DNA of 5,345 nucleotides. Source: Leucobacter sp. (GTDB lineage Bacteria > Actinomycetota > Actinomycetes > Actinomycetales > Microbacteriaceae). The stretch spans positions 1-5,345 of the forward strand of contig JAGNOB010000161.1 in NCBI GenBank assembly GCA_017990305.1, in the 5' to 3' direction. Numbering within the stretch: the stretch's first letter is position 1; each line of letters opens with the position of its first letter. The position numbers and the translations under genes were made by a program. The notes below the pieces were generated by a model. The model did no database searches and was not told where the DNA came from. It saw only the letters and a list, made by a program, of their open reading frames with translations. This document shows, one piece after another, positions 1 to 5,345 of this stretch.

Positions 1-2
1 CC

Positions 3-1010
3 CCCGGCCCTCCCGGCCCGCGGCGGTGGATCGCGACGCGGGCGGCGCTCTCGATGGGCATCCCGCTCGCCGCCCTCACGCTTGCCGGGCGCCCAGACCT
101 CGGGCTCATGGCGGGCACCGGCGCGTTCCTCGCGCTGTTCTTTGCGGGCTCCCCAGCGGCTGAGCGTGCGCGCGTGCTTCCCGTCATTGGCGCGGTGCTC
201 TTCGGCAGCGCTGCGCTCGGCACGTTGCTTGCCCCGTCGCCCTGGCTGACCGCTGCGGGCCTGGTTGTCGTCGCGATCGCGGGCAGCGCGTTCGCGTTCG
301 CGTACCGCGTGGGCCCGCCAGGTCCCGTCTTCTTCGTGCTCATGTTCGGCCTCTCCGGGATGATCACCGGGGTGCGCGATGGCGCACGCGTGACCGAGCC
401 GTGGGTGTTCCTCTCGACGCTCGCTGGCGGGCTCGTCTTCGCGTATCTGCTTGCGTTGCTGCCCGCGGTGCTGCCGTCGGAGCGGGCGCGGCAGCCGCGC
501 CCGCTCCGCGAGATCCTCCCCGGCCCGTGGCTCGGCGCCGGTGAGCAGTGGCTCGTGGTGCGGATCGCGATCGTCGCGGCGCTTGGCGCCGTGATCAGCC
601 TGCTCTGGGTCGACCCGGAGCGGGCCTACTGGACCGTCTCGACTGGCGTAGCTGTCGTCGGCATGAGTACGGTGCGCAACCACTCCTTCGCCCGCGGCCT
701 GCACCGCACCTTCGGTACCCTGGTCGGCGCAGCCGTCTACCTTGCGCTCGCCCCGCTCGCACAGTTGCCCTGGGTGTTCGTGCTCATGCTGCCGCTGCTG
801 CAATTCACGATCGAGTTCGTCGTTGTACGCAACTATGCGCTCGCGCTTGTCTTCATCACTCCGCTCGTGCTGCTCATCGCCAGTGCGGCGATCGGCGACG
901 CAAACCAGCTCTCGACCGCGACCGAGCGCTTCGTCGACACAGCAGTCGGATCCGCCCTCGCGATGGCATCGGGCGTGCTGCGAGAACGCCCGAAAGCGGT
1001 CAGCCGGTAA
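3..1010 (+). CDS. FUSC family integral membrane protein, 5'-truncated
   Basis: The reading frame is open to the window edge and the true start lies outside it. The ATG at 54 is probably internal, because the codons before it (reading RRWIATRAALS) continue naturally into the first membrane segment. Residues below count from that Met. Hydrophobic segments fill about 1-140. A basic, proline-rich linker with no clear membrane segment follows at about 142-165, then a second membrane block at about 166-282. The second block carries FUSC-like signatures: ARGLHRTFGTLVG near 213-225 and IEFVVVRNYALALVFITP near 253-270. FUSC proteins (fusaric acid resistance and aromatic acid efflux relatives) sit in the inner membrane and are thought to export small aromatic or hydrophobic acids; the substrate here cannot be told. 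The gene ends in TAA and overlaps the convergent carboxypeptidase gene by 11 bases. Family assignment is fairly firm, function is inference. Confidence 0.8.
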   Translation, partial: PGPPGPRRWIATRAALSMGIPLAALTLAGRPDLGLMAGTGAFLALFFAGSPAAERARVLPVIGAVLFGSAALGTLLAPSPWLTAAGLVVVAIAGSAFAFAYRVGPPGPVFFVLMFGLSGMITGVRDGARVTEPWVFLSTLAGGLVFAYLLALLPAVLPSERARQPRPLREILPGPWLGAGEQWLVVRIAIVAALGAVISLLWVDPERAYWTVSTGVAVVGMSTVRNHSFARGLHRTFGTLVGAAVYLALAPLAQLPWVFVLMLPLLQFTIEFVVVRNYALALVFITPLVLLIASAAIGDANQLSTATERFVDTAVGSALAMASGVLRERPKAVSR

Positions 1011-2238
1011 ACAGCACGTGCGGGTGCGTGAGCCGCCACCACAGCGACGGCTCCGTGAATGTCCCCTCGCGCACCACGGCAATGTGACGTGCCCCCTGCG
1101 GCCCCGCGACGACCACAGTTTCCTCAGCCTCGGTGGTCTGGACGGCGCGGGTGATGACTTCCCCAGGGATGAGCACTTCGGAGTAGGTATCGTCGACGCT
1201 CACCTCAACGAATTGTCCGTCGGCTGAGGTGAGCGTGCCGAGATACTCGCCCTCCTCGGTAACCTCGTGCTCTTCCGGGAACGTCGCGAGGCGACTGAGC
1301 AGGTCTCTTGCGTCGTCTGCGCGCTCATCGAGGCTGTCCCGGCCCAACACCACGGCGATGCGAGTAAGCTCACGGCCACCCAGCTCACCGCTCGCCGCCG
1401 CCGCGAGTGAATAGCCTGCGGTGTCGGTGTGCCCGGTCTTCACGCCGACCGCGTCAGGCAGCGACCCGAGCAGCGGGTTCGTGTTTTCGACCTCGCCGAT
1501 GCCCCACGGAAACGAAGCCTTCTCGGTGTCGACGATGTCGGCGAGCACCGGGTCGAACAGGGTGAGGCGCGCGAGCTGCACCACATCTGAGGCGCTCGCA
1601 ACGTTGCCGTCGTCCATTCCGCTCGGCTCGGTCACCCGCAGTGAGTCGAGCCCCTCTCGCTCTGCCCAGTCGGTGGCGGCGGCAACGAACGCGTCGTTGT
1701 CGCCGAACACGGAGCGCGCGTATGCGGTCGCGAAGTCGTTCGCTGATGGGACGAGGGCAAGGGTGAGGAGCTGTCGCCTGGTGACTTCGGTGCCCACGGG
1801 GATCGGATACGCGATGCCGTCGAGTTCGGCGAGTTCGGCCTGGAACTCGGCGTCGGCTTCCGTCCAGGTGTAGCTCGGACCATCCTCCCCTGGGGCGAGT
1901 GGCGCTGCCTCCTGCCCGACGAGGACGGTCACGAGCTTCGTGATGCTCGCGAGCGGGTGAGCCTCATCGTTGTTCGCCCAAACGTCACCGCCGTCAAGCC
2001 AACCAACCGCGGTAGGTTGCTGCTCGGCATCAACAACTTCCTGCACGGGAGCATCGTCGACGGCGTAGCGTGCTGTGGCTGGCACCTCGAGCGTGAGCGT
2101 CGGCGCTGGCAGCGGGACGAGGGCGCTCGCCGCGACGTACAGGCCGCAGACCACCAGCACGGCGACACTTGCCGCCGCCGCACTGAAGCGGCGGCCCCTG
2201 CGCTGCGGTGCCGGGAGATCGGGGTGATCAGACGCCAT
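1000..2238 (-). CDS. D-alanyl-D-alanine carboxypeptidase (peptidase S11), downstream paralogue
   Basis: This is a 412-residue serine DD-carboxypeptidase of the low-molecular-weight penicillin-binding protein type. It should remove the terminal D-Ala from peptidoglycan stem peptides on the outer face of the membrane. All three active-site motifs are present: SITK at 98-101 (nucleophile Ser98, Lys101), SAN at 165-167 and KTG at 267-269. KTG continues as HT, as in classical PBP5 enzymes. An Arg-rich stretch (13-17) followed by a hydrophobic segment at about 19-41 forms a signal peptide or N-terminal anchor. A divergent C-terminal domain (about 320-412) follows and ends in LWWRLTHP at 399-406. 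No C-terminal amphipathic anchor is evident. The ATG lies 6 bases after the stop of the upstream paralogue and has only a poor Shine-Dalgarno match, so translational coupling is likely. The last 11 bases overlap the convergent FUSC gene. Confidence 0.92.
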   Translation of the reverse strand: MASDHPDLPAPQRRGRRFSAAAASVAVLVVCGLYVAASALVPLPAPTLTLEVPATARYAVDDAPVQEVVDAEQQPTAVGWLDGGDVWANNDEAHPLASITKLVTVLVGQEAAPLAPGEDGPSYTWTEADAEFQAELAELDGIAYPIPVGTEVTRRQLLTLALVPSANDFATAYARSVFGDNDAFVAAATDWAEREGLDSLRVTEPSGMDDGNVASASDVVQLARLTLFDPVLADIVDTEKASFPWGIGEVENTNPLLGSLPDAVGVKTGHTDTAGYSLAAAASGELGGRELTRIAVVLGRDSLDERADDARDLLSRLATFPEEHEVTEEGEYLGTLTSADGQFVEVSVDDTYSEVLIPGEVITRAVQTTEAEETVVVAGPQGARHIAVVREGTFTEPSLWWRLTHPHVLFTG

Positions 2239-2244
2239 GAGCAG

Positions 2245-3504
2245 CTACCCGAACAGTTCCGCGGGATGAGTGAGGCGCCACCAGAGATCTGGTGTCGTAA
2301 GGGTGCCGTCGCGGCGGAGCTGGACTTCGATGTCCCCTGCTGGAGCCGCCACGGCGATGCTGCCTGCGATCTCTGCGGTAGCCGCATCCGTGTGGATCGA
2401 GACGGAGCGCTGCGCGGTCTCCCCTGGAAGCAACGTTACCTTTGCTGAGTCGTCCGCGACGAGGCTTACCGTCGACCCGTCAACACCAGTGAGTGTGCCG
2501 ACAGGCTCACCTGCGGTCACCACTTCGGTGTACTGCGGCAGCTGGGTCAGGGCGGCGAGCATATCCCGGCCAGACTGAGCGCGATCCTCGATCGTTGGCC
2601 GCGCGAGCGTCACCGAGATCTTCACGACCTCCCGATCTCCAGCGGTGCCCTCCTGCGCCGCCAGAAAATTGAACCCAGCTGATGCCGAGCGGCCGGTCTT
2701 CACGCCCAGCATGCCCGGCAACTCTCCGAGCAACGGGTTCGTATTCTCGATGAGCCCGATGCCCCACGGCATCGTCGCCGACTGGGTGCTCGTGAACTCG
2801 GAAATGGTGGGGTGTTGCAGGGCCATCCGACCGATCCTGATGAGATCAGCTGGGTTCGCGCGGTTTCCCTCGTCCATGCCAGTCGGCTCCACAAGCTCGA
2901 GCGACTCGAGGCCGTGCCGGTCTGCCCAGTCGCGCACGGCGGCCACGAAGCCGTCGTTGTCGCCGAACACCGAGTAGGCGTAGGCTGCCGCGAAGTCGTT
3001 TGCCGACGGCAAGAAGATGAGCGTGAGCATCTCGCGGAGCGTCACCTCCGTTCCGACAGGGATCGGGTAGGCGACGCCGTCGAGCGACAGGTAGTGCTCC
3101 TGACGCTCACGGTCGGCCGCGGTCCACACATAGGTCGGCCCGTCCTCGCCGGGGGCGAGCGGTTGTGCCTCCTGAGCGACGAGCACAGTCACAAGCTTCG
3201 AGATGCTTGCGAGCGGGTAGGCCGTCTCGTCGTTTGTCCAGATTTCTTCGTCGTGGAGCCAGCCGATCGCGGTCGGCAGCGCCTTGGCGTCGACGGCGGC
3301 CTGCGCGGGTGCCGTGTCGGCGGCGATCTCAGTTGTCGCCACCGGCAGCGCGTGTAGCGTCGGCTCCGGCAGCGGCACCGCGGCAGCGGCTGCAACGTAG
3401 CCCCCAGCCCCCAACACGAGCACGGACGGAATCGCCCAGGCGATGATCCGCAGGCCGCGGCGGCGGCCCCGCTGTGAGGCCGCTGGCACCTGAGATGCTT
3501 CCAT
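2245..3504 (-). CDS. D-alanyl-D-alanine carboxypeptidase (peptidase S11), upstream paralogue
   Basis: This is a 419-residue paralogue of the gene that follows it, with the same predicted activity on peptidoglycan D-Ala-D-Ala termini. The motifs are SISK at 100-103, SAN at 167-169 and KTG at 269-271. The residues after KTG are Arg-Ser instead of the His-Thr of the sister gene, which may change substrate handling. A basic patch (12-19) precedes a hydrophobic anchor or signal segment at about 20-45. The C-terminal domain ends in LWWRLTHP at 407-414. The frame is open upstream to an ATG at 3837, but I chose the ATG at 3504. The protein then starts (MEASQ..QRGRRRG) in register with the sister protein (MASDH..QRRGRRF), and the extra upstream residues have no membrane or family character and would run into the thiolase gene. 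The Shine-Dalgarno is weak (GGATAA, 10 bases before the ATG). It is probably the first gene of a two-gene operon. Confidence 0.92.
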   Translation of the reverse strand: MEASQVPAASQRGRRRGLRIIAWAIPSVLVLGAGGYVAAAAAVPLPEPTLHALPVATTEIAADTAPAQAAVDAKALPTAIGWLHDEEIWTNDETAYPLASISKLVTVLVAQEAQPLAPGEDGPTYVWTAADRERQEHYLSLDGVAYPIPVGTEVTLREMLTLIFLPSANDFAAAYAYSVFGDNDGFVAAVRDWADRHGLESLELVEPTGMDEGNRANPADLIRIGRMALQHPTISEFTSTQSATMPWGIGLIENTNPLLGELPGMLGVKTGRSASAGFNFLAAQEGTAGDREVVKISVTLARPTIEDRAQSGRDMLAALTQLPQYTEVVTAGEPVGTLTGVDGSTVSLVADDSAKVTLLPGETAQRSVSIHTDAATAEIAGSIAVAAPAGDIEVQLRRDGTLTTPDLWWRLTHPAELFG

Positions 3505-3546
3505 GCACAACAGCTTATCCGCGCCTGCGTAGCCGTGTCGTCGCCC

Positions 3547-3575
3547 CATATCCGCCAGCGGGAAGGTTTTGCCCA
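3547..3575 (-). promoter_or_regulatory. Possible promoter of the carboxypeptidase pair
   Basis: Read on the minus strand, TGGGCA (3575-3570) and GATATG (3552-3547) are 17 bases apart, a weak match to -35 and -10 elements (4/6 and 3/6 bases). It lies 42 bases before the chosen start at 3504. The -35 candidate falls inside the left arm of the inverted repeat at 3569-3599. The match is poor and other positions are possible. Confidence 0.22.
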
Positions 3576-3599
3576 GCCCTTCCGCGCCTCCCTGGGCAA
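3569..3599. promoter_or_regulatory. Inverted repeat in divergent promoter region, possible operator
   Basis: TTGCCCAG at 3569-3576 and its exact reverse complement CTGGGCAA at 3592-3599 are separated by 15 bases, giving a centre-to-centre distance of 23 bases, close to two helical turns. The repeat lies between the divergent carboxypeptidase and thiolase genes. It could be a dimeric regulator site or a transcript hairpin. No U-rich tail follows on either strand, so a terminator is less likely. The function is inference. Confidence 0.4.
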
Positions 3600-3661
3600 G
3601 GTATGCGTGCAGGTCGCAGCGAGACCGGGCACAATGAGGGGAGAGACGATCGTCGTAATCG

Positions 3662-3667
3662 AGGAGG
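3662..3667 (+). promoter_or_regulatory. Shine-Dalgarno of the thiolase gene
   Basis: AGGAGG lies 8 bases before the ATG at 3676. It is the best ribosome binding site in the window and fixes this start over the in-frame ATGs at 3535 and 3634. Confidence 0.88.
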
Positions 3668-3675
3668 ATTCCCCT

Positions 3676-4845
3676 ATGAACGCACTCATTGCTGGGTACG
3701 CGCGCACGCCATTCACGAAGTTCACCGGGCAGCTCGCCACCGAGAGCGCCGTCGCGCTCGGAGCGCACGCGACACAGGCCGCCCTCGAGCGCGCCGGCAT
3801 CGCCCCTGACCAGGTTGACCTCGTCGTCGGTGGGCAAGTGTTGCAGGCTGGGGCAGGGCAGAACCCTGCACGCCAGACCGCAGTGGCCGCCGGGATCCCA
3901 ATGGGGGTTCCCGCGATCACGCTCAACGCAGTCTGCCTGTCGGGCACCGAAGCCGTGTCGCAGGCCGTCCGGCTCATCAACTCAGGCGAGGCCGAGATCG
4001 TTGTCGCAGTTGGCCAGGAATCGATGTCGCTCGCCCCGCACGTCATGCCGTTGCGCGCCGGCACCAAGTACGGCCCGGCCACGCTCATCGATACGGTCGA
4101 TCACGATGGCCTCACCGACGCCTTCGACCAGGTCGCCATGGGCGCCCTCACCGAGACCGGCAACGTCCCCCTGAAGCTCACCCGTGACGAGCAGGACGCG
4201 TTCGCAGCAGCATCGCACCAGCGCGCAGCAGCATCGGCGGACTTCCTCGCAGCAGAGATCGCGCCGTACACCGTGCGCACCCGCCGCGGCGAGACCGTCG
4301 TGTCGACGGACGACGGCGTGCGCGCCGACACGACCACTGACAGCCTTGCGGGGCTTCGCCCCGCGTTCGCGAAGGACGGCACGATCACCGCGGGCAACGC
4401 CTCGCAGATCACCGACGGTGCGGCAGCGCTCGTGCTCGTGAGCGAGGCCGCAGCCGAGCGCCTCGGGCTCACCCCGATTGCCAGCGTTGAAGCAACCGCG
4501 TTCGTCGCCGGCCCCGACTCGCACCTGCACTCGCAGCCATCGCGCGCGATCGCAGCCGCCCTCGCGAAGACAGGCCACGCAGCGAGCGAGCTCGCAGCCG
4601 TCGAGATTAACGAGGCCTTCGCTGCCGTCGGCATCCAGTCGACACGCGAACTCGACATTGACCCCGCGATCGTGAACCAGCACGGTGGCGCCATCGCACT
4701 CGGCCACCCGATCGGCGCGTCGGGTGCACGCATTGTCGGTACGCTCGCACGCCAGCTCGCTGAGGCGGGCAGCGGCTCGCTCGGCGCTGTCGGCATCTGC
4801 GGCGGCGGCGGTCAGGGCTCGGCGGTCGTACTCCGCGCGCTGTAA
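3676..4845 (+). CDS. Thiolase, acetyl-CoA C-acetyltransferase type
   Basis: This complete 389-residue protein has the usual thiolase length and start (ALIAGYARTPF). Thiolases join two acyl-CoA units into a 3-ketoacyl-CoA or cleave it in the reverse, degradative direction, in the cytoplasm. The nucleophilic cysteine is Cys87 in NAVCLSGTEAV. NEAF is at 312-315, the catalytic His344 is in GHPIGASG (343-350), and the second catalytic Cys375 is in CGGGGQG (375-381). GQESMS at 113-118 and ASQITDGAA at 242-250 are also typical. The CLSG form around Cys87, and the GPDSHLHSQP stretch at 279-288, recall actinobacterial FadA4-like acetyl-CoA acetyltransferases; that comparison is from memory. No other fatty-acid, ketone or polyhydroxyalkanoate gene is in the window, so biosynthetic or degradative use cannot be decided. 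It appears monocistronic, with its own Shine-Dalgarno sequence and a hairpin 20 bases after its stop. Confidence 0.95.
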   Translation: MNALIAGYARTPFTKFTGQLATESAVALGAHATQAALERAGIAPDQVDLVVGGQVLQAGAGQNPARQTAVAAGIPMGVPAITLNAVCLSGTEAVSQAVRLINSGEAEIVVAVGQESMSLAPHVMPLRAGTKYGPATLIDTVDHDGLTDAFDQVAMGALTETGNVPLKLTRDEQDAFAAASHQRAAASADFLAAEIAPYTVRTRRGETVVSTDDGVRADTTTDSLAGLRPAFAKDGTITAGNASQITDGAAALVLVSEAAAERLGLTPIASVEATAFVAGPDSHLHSQPSRAIAAALAKTGHAASELAAVEINEAFAAVGIQSTRELDIDPAIVNQHGGAIALGHPIGASGARIVGTLARQLAEAGSGSLGAVGICGGGGQGSAVVLRAL

Positions 4846-4864
4846 GCGGCGTTCCGAACCTCGG

Positions 4865-4903
4865 AGCAACGGCCGGGCCCTGAAGCAGGGCCCGGCCGTT
4901 GCT
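4865..4903. terminator. Perfect long hairpin between convergent genes, probable bidirectional terminator
   Basis: The arm AGCAACGGCCGGGCCCTG (4865-4882) is matched exactly by its reverse complement at 4886-4903 around a 3-base centre (AAG). In practice the loop may be about 7 bases with the CTG/CAG ends open. It starts 20 bases after the thiolase stop and ends within the stop codon of the convergent transporter gene. No T-tract follows on either strand, a form often seen in high-GC actinobacteria. Its place between two convergent gene ends supports a two-way terminator. Confidence 0.85.
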
Positions 4904-5345
4904 ATGCCCGCACCATGCGACCGTCGCGCAGGATCCAGCCAGCAGTGAACTGCACGCTGAGGCCGATGATGGCGACGCCGAGCGGCAGCAGCCACGCACC
5001 GGTCACATCGAAGGCCCAGCCGAAGAGCACAGGCCCGAAGGATGCGATGAGATAGCCGACTGCCTGCGACATCCCCGATACTGCGCCAGCGGTGTGTGCC
5101 GTGGGGGAGCGCTGCGCGATGAGCGTGAGCGAAACGCTCAGGGCCGCGCCGCAGCACAGCCCGAGCAGCGCCACCCATAGGAACGACGCGGCAGGCACGA
5201 AGACAAGCCCTGAAGCGCTCACGGCGAGGGCGATCGGCAGCGCGACCTGCAACAGGGTTCTGCCGTCGAAGCGCAGCACGAACGGGGCGAGTAACGAGCC
5301 GGCCATGCCACTCACATGGAAGAGCGTGATCCCGGCGCTCGCGGT
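4902..5345 (-). CDS. Major facilitator transporter, probably CynX/NimT-like, 5'-truncated
   Basis: Only the C-terminal 147 residues are present; the frame is open through the window end, so the GTG at 5315 is probably internal. The upstream codons (TASAGITLFH) lead into VSGMAGSLLAPFVLRF, a typical membrane helix and loop of the second half of a major facilitator protein. Four or five hydrophobic segments follow. The stretch GAVSGMSQAVGYLIASFGPVLFGWAFDVTGAW resembles the end of CynX/NimT-type (cyanate or 2-nitroimidazole transporter) members, recalled from the family's SGM.Q..GY..A..GP pattern. Such proteins move small solutes across the inner membrane; the substrate cannot be told from this fragment. 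The TAG stop (4904-4902) overlaps the terminator hairpin by 2 bases. It is convergent with the thiolase gene and probably an independent unit. Assignment to the superfamily is firmer than to the subgroup. Confidence 0.78.
   Translation of the reverse strand, partial: TASAGITLFHVSGMAGSLLAPFVLRFDGRTLLQVALPIALAVSASGLVFVPAASFLWVALLGLCCGAALSVSLTLIAQRSPTAHTAGAVSGMSQAVGYLIASFGPVLFGWAFDVTGAWLLPLGVAIIGLSVQFTAGWILRDGRMVRA

Larger units (their letters stand above)
1000..3504 (-). repeat. Tandem duplication of a carboxypeptidase gene
   Basis: The two minus-strand carboxypeptidase genes are head-to-tail copies of one ancestral gene. From PTA.GWL to KTG the proteins align without a gap over 195 residues, and I counted about 121 identities (about 62%) by eye. 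The DNA has diverged clearly, so this is an old duplication and not a recent or assembly repeat. The C-terminal domains are much less alike except for the shared final LWWRLTHP. Confidence 0.8.

Noticed and set aside
1014..1021. Palindrome GCACGTGC
   Set aside because: It is inside the carboxypeptidase coding sequence near its end, is short, and has no promoter context; chance is the simplest explanation.
3630..3635. CACAAT as a -10 element for the thiolase gene
   Set aside because: It matches 4 of 6 consensus bases, but no acceptable -35 hexamer lies 16-19 bases upstream, so I did not call a promoter.
3535..3675. Longer thiolase starting at 3535 or 3634
   Set aside because: The AGGAGG sequence at 3662-3667 and the conserved thiolase N-terminus both point to the ATG at 3676.
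3505..3837. In-frame N-terminal extension of the upstream carboxypeptidase to an ATG at 3837
   Set aside because: The extra 111 residues overlap the thiolase gene on the other strand, show no signal or domain character, and would bury the membrane anchor inside the protein. The start at 3504 lines up with the paralogue.
3189..4088. Minus-strand open frame of 299 codons across the divergent region
   Set aside because: It lies antisense to the thiolase and out of frame with the carboxypeptidase, with Arg/Pro/Ser-rich low-complexity sequence typical of a shadow frame.
4200..4257. Repeated CGCAGCAGCATCG-like units
   Set aside because: These encode Ala-rich helix sequence (AAASHQ, AAASADF) that is normal at this place in thiolases. 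Three imperfect units do not make a regulatory or CRISPR repeat.
3982..5178. Minus-strand open frame of 398 codons across the thiolase and transporter genes
   Set aside because: It spans a strong terminator hairpin and two well-supported genes, is rich in Arg, Ala, Gly and Cys, and shows no recognisable domain. It is an expected antisense shadow in GC-rich DNA.

Overview
The window looks like a piece of a high-GC actinobacterial chromosome. The base composition is strongly GC-rich with G/C at most third codon positions, and the proteins resemble those of Microbacteriaceae such as Leucobacter. That assignment rests on recalled protein style, not a database match. Five protein genes fill almost all of the sequence; no RNA gene, CRISPR array, insertion sequence or phage gene is visible.

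Layout: (1) positions 3-1010, plus strand: the C-terminal part of a FUSC-type membrane protein, cut by the window start. (2) Positions 1000-3504, minus strand: two tandem, paralogous D-alanyl-D-alanine carboxypeptidases (peptidase family S11). They are only 6 bases apart, so probably co-transcribed; the upstream copy lies at 2245-3504 and the downstream copy at 1000-2238. The last 11 bases of the downstream copy overlap the end of the FUSC gene on the opposite strand. (3) Positions 3505-3675: a 171-base divergent control region with an 8-base-arm inverted repeat, a 10-base palindrome and a strong Shine-Dalgarno sequence. (4) Positions 3676-4845, plus strand: a complete thiolase (acetyl-CoA acetyltransferase type). 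(5) Positions 4865-4903: a perfect 18-base-arm hairpin between two convergent genes, probably a two-way terminator. (6) Positions 4902-5345, minus strand: the C-terminal end of a major facilitator transporter, probably of the CynX/NimT type, cut by the window end.

The carboxypeptidase pair acts on peptidoglycan outside the membrane, trimming the terminal D-alanine of stem peptides. The thiolase is a cytoplasmic acyl-CoA enzyme and shares only the divergent promoter region with them. The two membrane proteins at the edges are convergent with their neighbours and are probably separate units. I found no convincing undescribed system. The points most worth a second look are the divergence of the carboxypeptidase pair (KTGHT versus KTGRS, with a shared C-terminal LWWRLTHP signature) and the inverted repeat in the divergent promoter region.
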